From contig NC_085888.1 of the NCBI RefSeq assembly GCF_035222375.1, positions 2,976,001-3,040,000 of the forward strand: a stretch of DNA of 64,000 nt, read 5' to 3'. Shown in pieces: positions 44,301 to 53,959 of the stretch. Every line of letters begins with the position of its first letter. Position 1 is the stretch's first letter. The stretch comes from Podospora pseudocomata. Lineage: Eukaryota; Ascomycota; Sordariomycetes; Sordariales; Podosporaceae. The position numbers and the translations under genes are program-made. The notes under the pieces were generated by a model. The model searched no databases and had not been told where the DNA came from. It saw only the letters and a list, made by a program, of their open reading frames with translations.

Positions 44301-44957
44301 TCCATCTCGGATCCCGTTCGCCCGGAAGCCAAGGCTGTCATCGCCGCTCTTCAAGAGTCTGGCACACGCGTCTGGATGCTGTCCGGTGACAATCCTACCA
44401 CCGCCACCGCCGTAGCCCGACAACTCGGGATCCCCGCAGACCAAGTCATCGCCGGCGTCCTCCCAGCGGGAAAAGCCGACCAGATCAAGTACCTCCAGTC
44501 CACCGTCAAGGCCCGCAGGGGTACAAACTCCGAGTCCTCCACTGAACGCGCCATGATCGCCATGGTAGGAGATGGCATCAACGACAGCCCCGCCCTCGCC
44601 ACAGCCGACGTGGGCATCGCCATCGGCTCAGGCTCAGACGTAGCCATCAGCAGCGCCGACTTTGTGCTTGTCAAGTCGGACCTCAAGACGGTGGTGACGC
44701 TGCTGGATCTGTCGAGGGTGGTGTTTAGGAGGATCAAGTTCAATTTTGGGTGGGCGATTGTGTACAACACGGTCATGATCCCGGTGGCGGCGGGGGTGTT
44801 TTATCCGATTGTGAGCCAGGGGAAGCATGTTAGTCTGGACCCTGCGTGGGCGGCGTTGGCGATGGCGTTGAGTAGTATTAGTGTCGTGTTGAGTTCTTTG
44901 GCGTTGAGGTGGAGGTGGTTGGGGTTTAAAGAGAGGAGGTTTGTTGTTGGGGAGTAG
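41328..44957 (+). CDS. Copper-exporting P1B-type ATPase
   Basis: Intronless, 1209 aa from 41328 (GCCATGG context); an upstream in-frame ATG at 41220 would add 36 residues. Four heavy-metal-associated domains: LHCPTC (Cys28/31), GGMTCGAC (216/219), GGMTCASC (300/303) and LHCDLC (382/385). There is an extra CAHC (147/150) with His/Glu-rich sequence after HMA1. The membrane core follows, with the Cu(I) motif ACPCGLGLAAP (Cys806, Cys808). The phosphorylation site is DKTGTLTTG (Asp851). The HP motif is in SSHPIAKAI, and the ATP hinge is MVGDGINDSPALATADVGIAIGSGSDVA. The large N-terminus and the multiple MBDs resemble fungal detoxification pumps (CrpA/Crp1) as much as the Golgi Ccc2; I cannot decide between them. 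The pump uses ATP to move Cu(I) out of the cytosol. Confidence 0.95.
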   Translation: MAPTSGTPAPALPTETATTSFLLANLHCPTCVSTIKTVLQEYGSNIVKWVSPNIVTSVVTVEHSPAASLQHMHKLLEENGFEVCGVTTSSGSISNLDMGMEMGDLNPYGEGSSSQNEPSGSALTRWMNPFRPLASKPEKVKAHLQNCAHCQNSKEHELEEMHHIESLVPVQTNTNPTSLSVIQEKDPHTFVAIESADALSPQPIWRATLAVGGMTCGACVNMISEGLKQYDWISKTTVNLLNNSAIVDLTEPNRTDNLVRVIEELGYEATLSQVVVVQPKKRKNKSDTWQATVAIGGMTCASCTNGITEGLKKLDWIDDVAVNLLSNSATVKFHGQHNASRIVEAIEELGFDAVADSVISLGEKETEDNERAVEIRIDGLHCDLCPARVVNCLGGFRRQLEINNPPTRSRPVIRVTYVPDAPFFTVRQILAAIDASDPGFRASIYHPPTLEERSKLIQRKHQRAILYRVIFTGLVCIPTFVIGIVYMMLIPHEKAHTLMKPWTSGINRAQIALFILATPVYFGAADVFHRSAVKEIATLWRRGSRVPILKRFYKFGSMNTLMSLGTSVAYFASVAQMIAAAASRATETHDGNFYYDTVVFLTFFLLLGRYIESYSKKRTGDAVELLGRLRPTTAILVSGFGSEKEGDEVVKADLLDFGDVVRVPHGASPPSDGVVIGGESSFDESSLTGESRLVKKGAGDRVFSGTVNKGSSILVRITGVAGKSLLDQIVNVVREGQTKQAKIERVADYLTSYFVPAITAFAILTWVVWFSLGYGGRLPEHFLSKTTGGWIAFSLQFAIAVFVVACPCGLGLAAPTAIFVGSGLAANHGILAKGGGEAFEKASRIDCVVFDKTGTLTTGGEPKITDAEIHGEGTPEESTFLAALKGVEENSSHPIAKAIITFCTINKELPQVTANNLQELPGKGMKAMCQAATPEASFELIVGNEALMKDFGVVISPETSQSLERWKTEAKSIALAATKLPSSGWTLAAALSISDPVRPEAKAVIAALQESGTRVWMLSGDNPTTATAVARQLGIPADQVIAGVLPAGKADQIKYLQSTVKARRGTNSESSTERAMIAMVGDGINDSPALATADVGIAIGSGSDVAISSADFVLVKSDLKTVVTLLDLSRVVFRRIKFNFGWAIVYNTVMIPVAAGVFYPIVSQGKHVSLDPAWAALAMALSSISVVLSSLALRWRWLGFKERRFVVGE

Positions 44958-46568
44958 AGGAATGGTGTAAGAGGGGGAGAGAAAGAGAAGAGAAAGAGAA
45001 AATTACACATAGGTGGAATGATACCCTTGGTACAAATGGAGAGTTTTAATTTCTTATGGGCTAGGTTCTGGGTTTGGGAAGGGGTTTGGAGGCTTTAAAC
45101 GAGCGGATTGTAGTCGGATAGCGTGAAATTGCGATGTTTTTTAATGTAGGTCTTGGTAGCAAATTGGACTTGGATTGTACTCGGCAGTTCAGAATGGATA
45201 ATGGGGTTTATAGTGCGCTGCTTCTGGTATAGATCTGGAGTCTGTTGGGCTCAACCTTTTCCTTGACAAGGTCGGATCTCGATATATTTGGCTTAATTTC
45301 CCTTTCTATCATTCTAAGCGTCTTGAAATATCAGGCCCAATGTCTCTTCTATGAATCCCAACTTGTCTCGTTATCTGTCCGAGATTGCATACCTGGGTAT
45401 GTGCATTAACCGTAAAGCCAGACAGCCTCAGACAGGTACAGAAGAGTATACCCAACAAGCCTAGAGACATTGCACATAACCCAGCCATCCCTCTGCTTGA
45501 CCACTTTCTCTTCTCTCTCTCTCAGCCTTCCCAACTCCTTCGACCGGTCTCACCCACACAGGCGCTCCGGTTGGTAATTAACAGCGCTCGGGAGCGGGCG
45601 CGGGCAAGACCAGACCAGACCAGAACATGCGACGAGCCTGAGGACCTTTTACTACCTAGGTACTTGTTGCCTACCTGAGGTCAGAAAGAACCATCAGCTC
45701 GCAGGCGTCCAACCAGTCGGTTGTTGCTGCCCCAGCATGGCGCTGTTCCCTGGAATGGGCTGGCACAACTGCATCTGTTTCCCCCAGTCTATATATGTGT
45801 GGAGCGGCTGCTCTCCATCCCTCTGCTGTGCTCCGGAAGCGATTGACCGAGCCTAGGTAGGGAGGGGTAATGTCGTTCTGGCTGTATTGGTTTAGAGCCA
45901 GAGTAGGTGTGTAGGGTCGGGAGAGAGGGGGAGAGATGGTTTACGTGTCCAGGAACTGGATGGGGGTTGTATTTGATGGGTATAGGTGGGGTTTGGGCAA
46001 TGGGGAGTTAATGTTGTGGAGTTGGACGGTGGTGGTATTTGATATAACTGTGTAAAGTCTGGGTGATGGGAAGTTTGGCGTCTTGGGGGAATCAGCGTTG
46101 TGACTATTGTATAACGGCAGATGTCTATATGGTACTTGTCGTGTTAATAGTCTTGGTTATGTGAATAGAAGGGATGTTAAATAGGGTGTATGAGCTAGGG
46201 ACGTAAGGAGGTTTTAAGTTTGATTCTAGACTTTGAACGATGAACTGTGATCAAGTGGTAGGTGTCAGGAATGGACATGTTGGAGATTGCGAAATCTTTA
46301 AGACAGCTACTTCCATGTTTGCAAAGTCTCGGCCAGTGAAGTTTGGAGACGAAAGCCCGATTTACATTTGAACTATATATGAAATATCAGCAGCTTATAG
46401 GTCGGACACTTATTTCATTGCATGGCAGCATGGGCATAGCGCGAAGCAGAGCTTAAAGAACACACCCAACATCTAGGCTTAACTACAACTGCCCATAAAT
46501 GCGTCAGCTCCTCCCGCTTCATCATGTTTCCAGCGCCGTAAGCATAGGTGGACTCCGACATCCGCCCC
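44958..46568. other. Gene-free stretch
   Basis: 1.6 kb between the copper ATPase and a minus-strand hypothetical gene (both 3' flanks, convergent). No open frame over 100 codons, no terminal repeats seen. A short CAGAC-type direct repeat occurs at about 45608-45625. No RNA gene recognised. Confidence 0.5.
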
Positions 46569-47234
46569 TCAAGCCCAGAAATCCCCCTTCTCCTCATCCG
46601 AATCAATATCAGACTCCGCATCAACCACAAACCCCCCCTCCCCATCATCCGCACCCATAATCTCGTCAAACTTCCTCAACCAATTTCTAGCTGTCAAATC
46701 CGCCGTGGCATCCCTGACACGCACGATAGACGATCTGATGTCCGACCTACGGACCTGGTCCTCGAATACAGCTGTCCAGCGGTCCCAGATCTCATTTACA
46801 CGTCGTAAACATGCTTCTCTCTCTTTGGGGAACGCTTCTGCTCGTTCCCTCCACGCGAGCGCCTCATGCCTGATGCCTGATCGTAGGTACTCGTCATACT
46901 CCGCCCAGTCTGTCCTTCGTGGCCAGCGACCTGTGTGTTTTCTGGTTTGTTGGGGTGCTGGGCCAGGGATTTGTGTCCTTGGTCGGGTGCTTCCGGTAAC
47001 AGTGCGTCGGGGGGCTGCGAATGAATACTGCCGATGCTGCTGTTGTTGCTGCTGCTGAGAGAGACTATTCTGGGCGTTGTCTGCCCGGTGGGGTGAGTAT
47101 GTATGGTGGGAGACGGTGCTGACTGTCACGGTAGATGGTGGTGGGGGAATGACACCACCAGAGAGTGCGGTGGCTTGGTTTAGAGGGTTGGTGGTGGGCG
47201 AACCCGTGACGGTGTTGACGGTTGATGAAGACAT
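46569..47234 (-). CDS. Hypothetical protein with Gln-rich stretch and acidic tail
   Basis: Frame of about 221 aa from MSSSTVNTVTG (47234); the frame is open to 47297 but the later Met is a better start. The N-terminal half is low-complexity (Ser/Thr/Pro and a run of eight Gln). The C-terminal half is a charged helical region (RTDWAEYDEYLRSGIRHEALAWRERAEAFPKEREACLRRVNEIWDRWTAVFEDQVRRSD) followed by an acidic end (DAESDIDSDEEKGDFWA). I recognise no family. The sustained, non-repetitive charged helix argues for a real protein. Confidence 0.6.
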   Translation of the reverse strand: MSSSTVNTVTGSPTTNPLNQATALSGGVIPPPPSTVTVSTVSHHTYSPHRADNAQNSLSQQQQQQQHRQYSFAAPRRTVTGSTRPRTQIPGPAPQQTRKHTGRWPRRTDWAEYDEYLRSGIRHEALAWRERAEAFPKEREACLRRVNEIWDRWTAVFEDQVRRSDIRSSIVRVRDATADLTARNWLRKFDEIMGADDGEGGFVVDAESDIDSDEEKGDFWA

Positions 47235-47774
47235 GTTGAAGACCTTTTGTGGGAGACAACGATGGAGGTGTTCCGGATGCTGAACTGGAGGTGTCAACGT
47301 TTTTGAACTTTTAGAGGGAATGAAGCATTGTTCCAGGTATTTCTCTTAAGCTTAGACATGAATTTAGGTTGTGAGTCTGTGACGAAGTTTTTGCAAGCCT
47401 CTGAACCTTATTATCTGAAGGTCCGGCCAAGATGTGCTCCAGTTTTCTGACCTTTCTGACGATTGGGCTTGTGGCTATTTGGTAGGCTCACAGACACTCC
47501 TTTCCACAACAAATTCTATGCAGAGAGTTCCGGAGCTGGAAAACTTTGTCACGAAAGCCATGTCTATTACTCTATTGATGTCACTCCAACCCTTGGCGCT
47601 TTCCCAACATGGTGAGATTGCTCTATCATGAATCAAATCGCGCCTGCCCTCCTCCTAAAGCCCCAAGAAGCGATTAGCAAATGGCTTTGCCTATTTATCA
47701 AGTAAACTCCGGCATACGTCTGGAAGTCTTAACTCCAAATTCGACGCAAGACTTCATGCTCCTCATCATCTGTT
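47235..47774. other. Intergenic region
   Basis: 540 bp with nothing recognisable; frames under 70 codons. Confidence 0.5.
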
Positions 47775-48125
47775 TCAGACTCCTGATACCAAGCAACAAG
47801 CGCAAAAGACACTATCGTCCAATATGAACTGGACTCCCGGCGAACGTCCAATGGAGCCCGCGACTGAGGAGGTCTTGACATTTCGGCCATACGACTAGAA
47901 ACAACGATGAAATCAGAAAAGGAGCGGACCATTAGGATCGGTTTCTGGGGGGGAACTCACCGTTGATGATGAATGTACGCCGCGTCGATAAGAATGTTTG
48001 ATACTCGTCGCTAGCACTGTGTTTGAGTCTGGCTGATTCACCACGCGCTGCCAAGCGATGGTCGAACCCGGACGATGCTGGGAGGGCATTATTGGACGGG
48101 ACGGTATCATGTGACCGAAGGGCAT
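47775..48125 (-). CDS. Small putative protein, related to 49972-50326
   Basis: Two exons, 48125-47961 and 47894-47775, separated by a 66-nt intron with GTGAGT and TTTCTAG, would encode 94 aa. Visible parts: MPFGHMIPSRPIMPS, then AWQRVVNQPDSNTVLATSIKHSYRR in exon 1, then SIGRSPGVQFILDDSVFCACC in exon 2. No known domain. AWQRVVNQPDSNTVL resembles AWQQIATSANPNALL at 50326-50240, and SPGVQFIL resembles SNPIQFFV there, so these look like relatives. An alternative frame over exon 2 is open further (to 47729) and ends in an acidic ESETDDEEHE stretch. Could be a decaying gene. Confidence 0.4.
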
Positions 48126-49638
48126 TATGTAACTGGAGGGCTCCGTGATAGAATGTTTTTTTACCTGATTTGGGATTTGAAGTGAGAGAGAAAACAACGG
48201 AGAGGGGAGGTCGCGTGATGCAAGAGTAGGTGGGAGAACAAAGGTCTGGTCAAACAAAGGGCAGACCGACTTGCGCGCAAACCAGGAATTGATTGCTCCG
48301 CGTGGCCACGACCACTTGCGGTGTGATGCGCGGCGGGCAGCAGGGTAGTTAGTTATGGAAAATACGGCGCACGTGATTTCTGAATCGATGTTTGGTTCCA
48401 AATCAGAGTAAAAGCATCAACAGACGACCTCGAAGTGGCATTTCATGTGGCGCTTAAAGTTTTTGTTTCCAGTCAAGTGGCGCTCAAAGCCTAATATCAG
48501 GACCAAAGATACCTACATATTGATATGCTTCATCAGCACCAACTTATGTCTGACAGTCAGTCCAACAGGCAATACATATCAGCAGGAAGGACTGCGCTGG
48601 CGTCAGCTCATCTTTATGTGAGTCTTGGGTCAAGCTGCGTCTCCTTCCTCGGAAAATCCCGGCCATTCAACCTGCGTGACAGATTGAGAGCTCTCATGAG
48701 TGCTAACCAAATTCGAACGGGCACAAGGGGGAGTCTGAATCTGGGTGTGTCGCGAATTGAACTGTATCCTGCAATCATAATCTCAATGTTCGAATATGCC
48801 GCATCAGTATAGCTTTTGATGTCAAGCAATGCGCTGGCTACTTTTATTTCCCTCTACTCCTGCAGATTTCTCTCTATATATACCCTTGTAGTCGAATAGT
48901 CGCTGTGGCTCTGATGACCTTCTATGACTCTCGGGATTCTCGCATGGTATGCTAACTTAGTCAGAAACTTAATCGCTCTATCCGGCATATATGCAAGGCT
49001 TCAACTTTCAAAGAATTAAAAGCGGTGTCTGAAAACATGTTTCATCAACCGAATATTCTTCTCCGACTCAATATCGGTATCAGACTCGTCGAAGCTCTAT
49101 CTTTGAACCCAAAGTAGGTTCGAGACCTATCGGTGCTGACCTGTGGAGATACGGTGGATAGATTGTTCGTCACAGATGCGATCTTTTATACGATAGAACT
49201 GGTTTGTAAGTGTGTTTCATACGTGAAATCAAAATGTGATCTTTTGACCTGCTACCTGATATCTTTTCCTCGTGGAAACCTACCCCTGAACTGGCAAGGT
49301 AACGCTGGCCCTGCAGAATTGATTCTGATTAATTTGATAAGGTTTACACACCCCTGAATTGGAGGTCCCCAAGGTCCAGAGGTTTCTGTCCGTAATGCTT
49401 CCTTTTCCCAAACGGACTTCCACAGGGGTTGATCTGCTCTATAAGAACACACAATACACTTTTGCCCCTCCTGAGTCTAGCCGTATTCCGCGCCTTTTGA
49501 GAATCCCAGTGACCAAGATACCACAGCCTCGTAAGCATTTCCAGGAGTAAACAGATGGATAGCGGCCTAGGTTGAAGAATTAGCGACGACATGGAACGTA
49601 ATAGTTGGCAAGCTTTGACTAACTCCTGTTCATGGCGC
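48126..49638. other. Gene-poor region
   Basis: 1.5 kb. A minus-strand frame runs on upstream to 48401 but shows no domain. A tRNA-like T-arm motif at about 49117 has no matching acceptor stem. No gene I can support. Confidence 0.4.
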
Positions 49639-49725
49639 TCTAAAAGACTGACTCCGCCTCCGAGTCGGAGATGTCGACGTTGTCATTCATAAAGATGCCC
49701 AGCAAAAGTTCCAATAGCGACTTTT
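49639..49725 (-). pseudogene. 3' fragment of a small repeated gene
   Basis: The minus-strand frame ends MNDNVDISDSEAESVF followed by TAG. The final nine residues, SDSEAESVF, and several upstream ones match the end of the neighbouring frame at 49972 (ADSSDSEAESVF). The preceding LLELLLGIF aligns loosely with HSLFNPLMI there. No matching 5' part is visible in the 250 bp upstream, so this is probably a remnant of a duplicate. Confidence 0.45.
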
Positions 49726-49971
49726 TAATCTAGATATACCAGCATGACCTACTCGAAATCACTTGCGGTGCATTATCTTGTCATTCTGTTACCTAAACCT
49801 CCCCGCCCTTCGTCTCAATACATGTAGGCATCGACTACAAGCTGCCCTTCCTCCCACAAATGCTTGTCCTGTTCCACATGGTTTTGTACTTCACATGTTC
49901 AGAAGAAACTTAGCGACTCTATGTAAAGAAATCGCTGGAATCAGCCTGTACTTGCGACTGTTGGCGGGACG

Positions 49972-50326
49972 CTAAAACACAGACTCAGCCTCCGAGTCAG
50001 AGGAGTCGGCATAGGGATCCTCTTCTCCAATCATCAGGGGGTTGAACAGTGAGTGCTCCATGGTATTGATTTCGACCGCAACGATCCTTATTGAGCACTG
50101 ACGGCCAACAACTTTAGAACATCGAAATCAACTACTGGTTAGAATTGATACACGACTTGTAGAAAAGATCGCGCGGCCACGCGCTCAGGTGAAGGGTACG
50201 TACCGGCGCCGGAAGGCAACCTCAGCAGTAGGAACGAAGAATTGGATGGGGTTGCTTGAGAAGGAGCGCGTTGGGGTTCGCGGAGGTGGCGATTTGTTGC
50301 CAGGCTGCAGAGGCGAGGGTGGCCAT
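49972..50326 (-). CDS. Small putative gene (possibly decayed), acidic C-terminus
   Basis: A start at 50326 gives MATLASAAWQQIATSANPNALLLKQ and then a stop. A second frame across the same stretch reads RTPTRSFSSNPIQFFVPTAEVAFRR and reaches a GTACGT donor at about 50204; AATTCTAACCAG ahead could act as branch and acceptor. The last coding piece is 50061-49972, MEHSLFNPLMIGEEDPYADSSDSEAESVF. The parts look coding, but I cannot join them into one intact frame. Relatives lie at 47775-48125 and 49639-49725. No function known. Confidence 0.35.
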
Positions 50327-51292
50327 CTTGGAATTCAGTTGTAGATGGTACCTTAGGTCTGATGACAATGTAGGTGTCGGGTTTGATGATGATGTACCTG
50401 ACAGGTCTGATTTGGTGGTAATGTGAGTGTCAGATATTTGGAGATGTGTGCGCTTGCGAGGCGGGAGAAATGAAGCCAGAAGAGGAGATAAAAGCCAACT
50501 TCTTCATGGAGGCCGGCAGAGAGTTGACCAGTAGCCTGGCGCGTCCTCACACGAGATGGCCACCTCGACGCGGTTCTCTTTGGGTGGTTGCTCTAAATGC
50601 AAAGCTTGACGCCGACTTCGTTATATATTGCGAGCCTATGCTATCACTCGCTCCTTCCGTCCAAAGTTGATGTTGAATTGACTCTTCCCCTAAGATTACC
50701 CTGGTTTACCTTGTGGAAAAGAAGCAAGTTGAGACTCCTAACCCGGACTCCGAATATCTCTTTCCCTCTGGCCTAATCGCGCTTATCAACAAATCTTTAT
50801 AGAAAAACTTGTATAAATTGATAAAGATAGGAACGGATTTTGATCACGAGGTCAATAAGAGGTACCCAAATGCCTGATTCTGAATTGATCTACATTTCTT
50901 TAATCCCAAATTTACGGATGGAGCGATTGCAAACTCCATCATTTCCAAAAATTGTCACCAACAAGGAGTTAACATAGAGGATTATATATCCGAAGGCTCT
51001 CAATCGTGTGCAATCATGTGTGGCTGAATCTTGGATGGTGAGCCTTGCAAATGGGTGGTGGTTCAAGTACCCTAACCCCGGTCGCTTTGAAGGCGTGTGA
51101 TTGGTCAGCACGCAGAAACCAATAACAAAGGCTGAGGGTTTCAAGTAAGGTAACTCCAGGAGGATGGGCTCACATCTTTGCGCCGTGGCTTCATGACGTG
51201 CCAGTAGAGCACGGGTCCTGCCAAACTTGTAGACACTTTCAAAGTAAATGTTAACTTTAACTTATATAATCAACCCCGGTAATTATCATTAT
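50327..51292. other. Intergenic region upstream of the copia element
   Basis: 966 bp, AT-rich toward the right end. Contains a short run of TGATGATG/GGTGTC-type imperfect repeats at about 50360-50440. No gene recognised. Confidence 0.45.
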
Positions 51293-51837
51293 TGTTAAAA
51301 TGCAGCATTTATTCATGGAATTTTACAGCACTTGTTTATGGAATTCTCCGCCCACATTGTTCTCAACGGCTCGCCCACAAGTGTTCTCAACGGCTCCCAG
51401 GACTCCTCACCGGATCTCCGGACAAGCTTTTGACCGGACCTCCGAACAATGAGAGATATGAGAAGCATCATGAGCGACTCGAGCACCTCATCAATGAGAT
51501 CATAGATTCAAGTTACTGAATAAGGATGATAAGGGAGTTCAGGTGCTCATAAAGAGCCCTCTTCCAATTGCAATGGTTTTTCTGCTTCTTTCTCTCCTTA
51601 AGAAACAATAAGTCAAGACAGTCAATAAGATTGATCATTTACAGTATTTTATGAGACTACAACATCTCAGTTCACTACTCTCTGTATTTGCAGGTAATAC
51701 CTGTTGCACTTTCTTCCTTCGACAACCGCGTCGTCGTACTCAGCAGCACAGTCCGACACTCGCCAAGTTCTTGGGTAACTGCTTCACCCTCCTGAGACCC
51801 CTGTAGCTACAGTGCTCTCAGCGACCCCATTCTAACA
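51293..51837 (+). repeat. 5' LTR of the copia element
   Basis: 545 bp, TGTTA...TAACA. It has two copies of a 23-24-bp unit starting AACGGCTC(G/C)CC before a CTCC(A/C)GG segment. Promoter and terminator of the element; I cannot place the transcription start. Confidence 0.92.
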
Positions 51838-51849
51838 GGTTATGAGCCC
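51838..51849 (+). other. Primer-binding site (half-tRNA-Met type)
   Basis: GGTTATGAGCCC follows the LTR with no gap. Its complement is the anticodon arm of tRNA-Met (GGGCTCATAACC, anticodon CAT), not the 3' end of a tRNA. This is the arrangement known from Drosophila copia, where a cleaved initiator tRNA-Met half primes reverse transcription. Confidence 0.75.
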
Positions 51850-51985
51850 GGGCTTACTTCTAAGCCTCGGCGAGTATCACTGCACTGCGTTTCCAAAACG
51901 ACACAAAGGTCATAGTACCTGGACCTCGAACCTTCATCACTGCCTCCAGCTCTCTACGGTTCACTCTCCAAGCCCCACAGTGGGT

Positions 51986-53959
51986 ATGGACTCCGGTATG
52001 GCAGACCAAACTCCCACAGACTCCCAAGCCGTTTCCAATGCCCAGTCCGAACAGCTTGCGGCACGGCTCGAATCACAACTCAATCAACGGCTTCAGAATA
52101 TCACTGAAGAATTCCAGGCTGCAATCCAAGCCCAGAACGTCCAAATCAACAAGTTACTGGCGGCTTTTTCAACACCCTCCAGTTCCTCCACAGTCTCCGG
52201 TGGTGGGTCAACACCATCAGCCACAACATCACCCACTCCAGCAACTGTCAATTTCTCATCGAATGACCTCGTCAAACAAAGCCTTCAGCTTAATGAGAAG
52301 CAAAAGCTCACGGGTCCAGACAACTATCGCCAATGGATCCAGGCCCTCTCCATTCAACTGAGAATTCTTGAGGTCACAGGTTTTCTTGAGAATCCTACAG
52401 CAGTGGTCTCAATCCTCTCTGATGCCCAGAAAGCCTACCTGGTTTTAACCATTCGCAACACACTTGCTCAGGGTCCCCTGGCTACCATTGAATCAGAGGA
52501 CTGCCCTGCGGTCATCTTCAATCGCTTGAGAGCTCAATATGCTCCAGCGCAGCCAGTGTTGAGAGACAAACTCTACAAGACTTACCACTCCTTGAAATTC
52601 GACGGATCGATGTCTGTGGTTGACTTCAACGCCAAGTTCAACACTCTCATTGCCAGACTCTCAAGCCTAGGAGTCACAATTCAGCCTACTGACCAGGTTA
52701 ATCATTACCTGAATTCCCTGGAATCTAACTTTCCACAATGGTGTGAGCGCTCCAAAGCTCTACTTCGTCATCGTCGATTCCTTGGACCTCCCGCCGGAGG
52801 AGACTTGAGCTTGAATTTCTTCCAGGAAGATCTGCTGGCCGAGACTGGGGATAGCACATCCACGACCTACCAAGCACTCTCTTCGCTGCAAAATCAACGC
52901 CGCAATGCCACCAAGGACGGCAAAACGCCTCAGGATAAGTCCAAGGACCAGGGACCTACTGGTACCTCTGGCACCTCCACCACTACCGGTAATAGGTATC
53001 GGAAACGTGGGAAAGGTGGCAACAAGCCAAAGAAGGAGAATCCGCAGGCCTCTTCACAAGAGTCTTCTAACCGGAAGGACCCCACTCCCGCTGCTTTTCC
53101 AATCGGATTTCACTTGGGGACTGGTTTCTTCAACATACCGGAAGAACCAGAGGACTCCACCAGCCAGCCTTTCAATTACGCTTGCAAAACTCTGCGAGAG
53201 TCCTGGCTATTCGATACCGGTTCCACTGTTCATATCTGCAATAACAGGGACCTGTACACACAATTCTATGAGTCTGAGGATCTGAACACCATCTCAACAG
53301 GTGGTGGTCCAGTCAGGCCACAAGGGCAAGGGACCGTGAGGATCAACTTCTACATTGGAACTACCGATGGAAAACCCAAATTCTCCACCGTTGATCTCAC
53401 CAAAACTCTCTATATTCCTGGATTTCCATTGAATATTGTGAGTGGAGAGCGCCTCTACGACTCTGGAGGGCGCTCATCAACCAGAAAAATTTTCACTGGC
53501 AAGCGGAAGCTGATTGCTCAACTGGATTTCCAAAAGTCTGGCTTCTTTCTGGGAGTTAAAGGACAGAAGTCTCCTGCGAGGAATCACTGGCACAACTACT
53601 CGACTTTCGCAGCAGAGATCCGCACTTCTATCGCCGCTGTAAACGCCCACTTGATCGGTGCTTCCAGTGACTCTGAAGACACAGATACTTCAGAGGGGGT
53701 CAACGATCCTACGCCTATTGTTCCTCCGGCACCTCCTTCCAAAGGACCCTCCGCAGGACTCATACAATCAGCAATTCTTTGGCACGTTCGTCTAGGCCAT
53801 ATTGGTCTGGATCTTTTGAAGAAGACCTCCTTAATCACAAAAGGGATGCCGAACTTCCAGAAGCTGAGACCTGGAGACTTGGTTTGCAAGAGCTGTGACG
53901 CCGCCAAGATCCTCCGAAGGCCTTCCAAACAGACCGTTCAAGACCCCCTTTTGCCCTGA
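51986..53959 (+). CDS. Copia Gag, protease and start of integrase
   Basis: The frame is open from 51842, but that ATG lies within the primer-binding site, so I take MDSGMADQTP at 51986 as start (about 657 aa). Gag has the UBN2-type capsid region (KLTGPDNYRQWIQALSIQLR, then the FDGSMSVVDFNAKFN and NHYLNSLESNFPQW blocks) and a basic Lys/Arg tail (RYRKRGKGGNKPKK) but no CCHC zinc knuckle. The protease active site is WLFDTGSTVHICNN. The GAG-pre-integrase zinc region is LWHVRLGHIGLDLLKK...CKSC. The frame ends at a TGA just after a C5T4 run, in the integrase N-terminus. Confidence 0.9.
   Translation: MDSGMADQTPTDSQAVSNAQSEQLAARLESQLNQRLQNITEEFQAAIQAQNVQINKLLAAFSTPSSSSTVSGGGSTPSATTSPTPATVNFSSNDLVKQSLQLNEKQKLTGPDNYRQWIQALSIQLRILEVTGFLENPTAVVSILSDAQKAYLVLTIRNTLAQGPLATIESEDCPAVIFNRLRAQYAPAQPVLRDKLYKTYHSLKFDGSMSVVDFNAKFNTLIARLSSLGVTIQPTDQVNHYLNSLESNFPQWCERSKALLRHRRFLGPPAGGDLSLNFFQEDLLAETGDSTSTTYQALSSLQNQRRNATKDGKTPQDKSKDQGPTGTSGTSTTTGNRYRKRGKGGNKPKKENPQASSQESSNRKDPTPAAFPIGFHLGTGFFNIPEEPEDSTSQPFNYACKTLRESWLFDTGSTVHICNNRDLYTQFYESEDLNTISTGGGPVRPQGQGTVRINFYIGTTDGKPKFSTVDLTKTLYIPGFPLNIVSGERLYDSGGRSSTRKIFTGKRKLIAQLDFQKSGFFLGVKGQKSPARNHWHNYSTFAAEIRTSIAAVNAHLIGASSDSEDTDTSEGVNDPTPIVPPAPPSKGPSAGLIQSAILWHVRLGHIGLDLLKKTSLITKGMPNFQKLRPGDLVCKSCDAAKILRRPSKQTVQDPLLP

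Noticed and set aside
49050-49140. Possible tRNA T arm (TAGGTTCGAGACCTA)
   Set aside because: A T-stem and loop could form, but no acceptor, D or anticodon arms can be assembled upstream.
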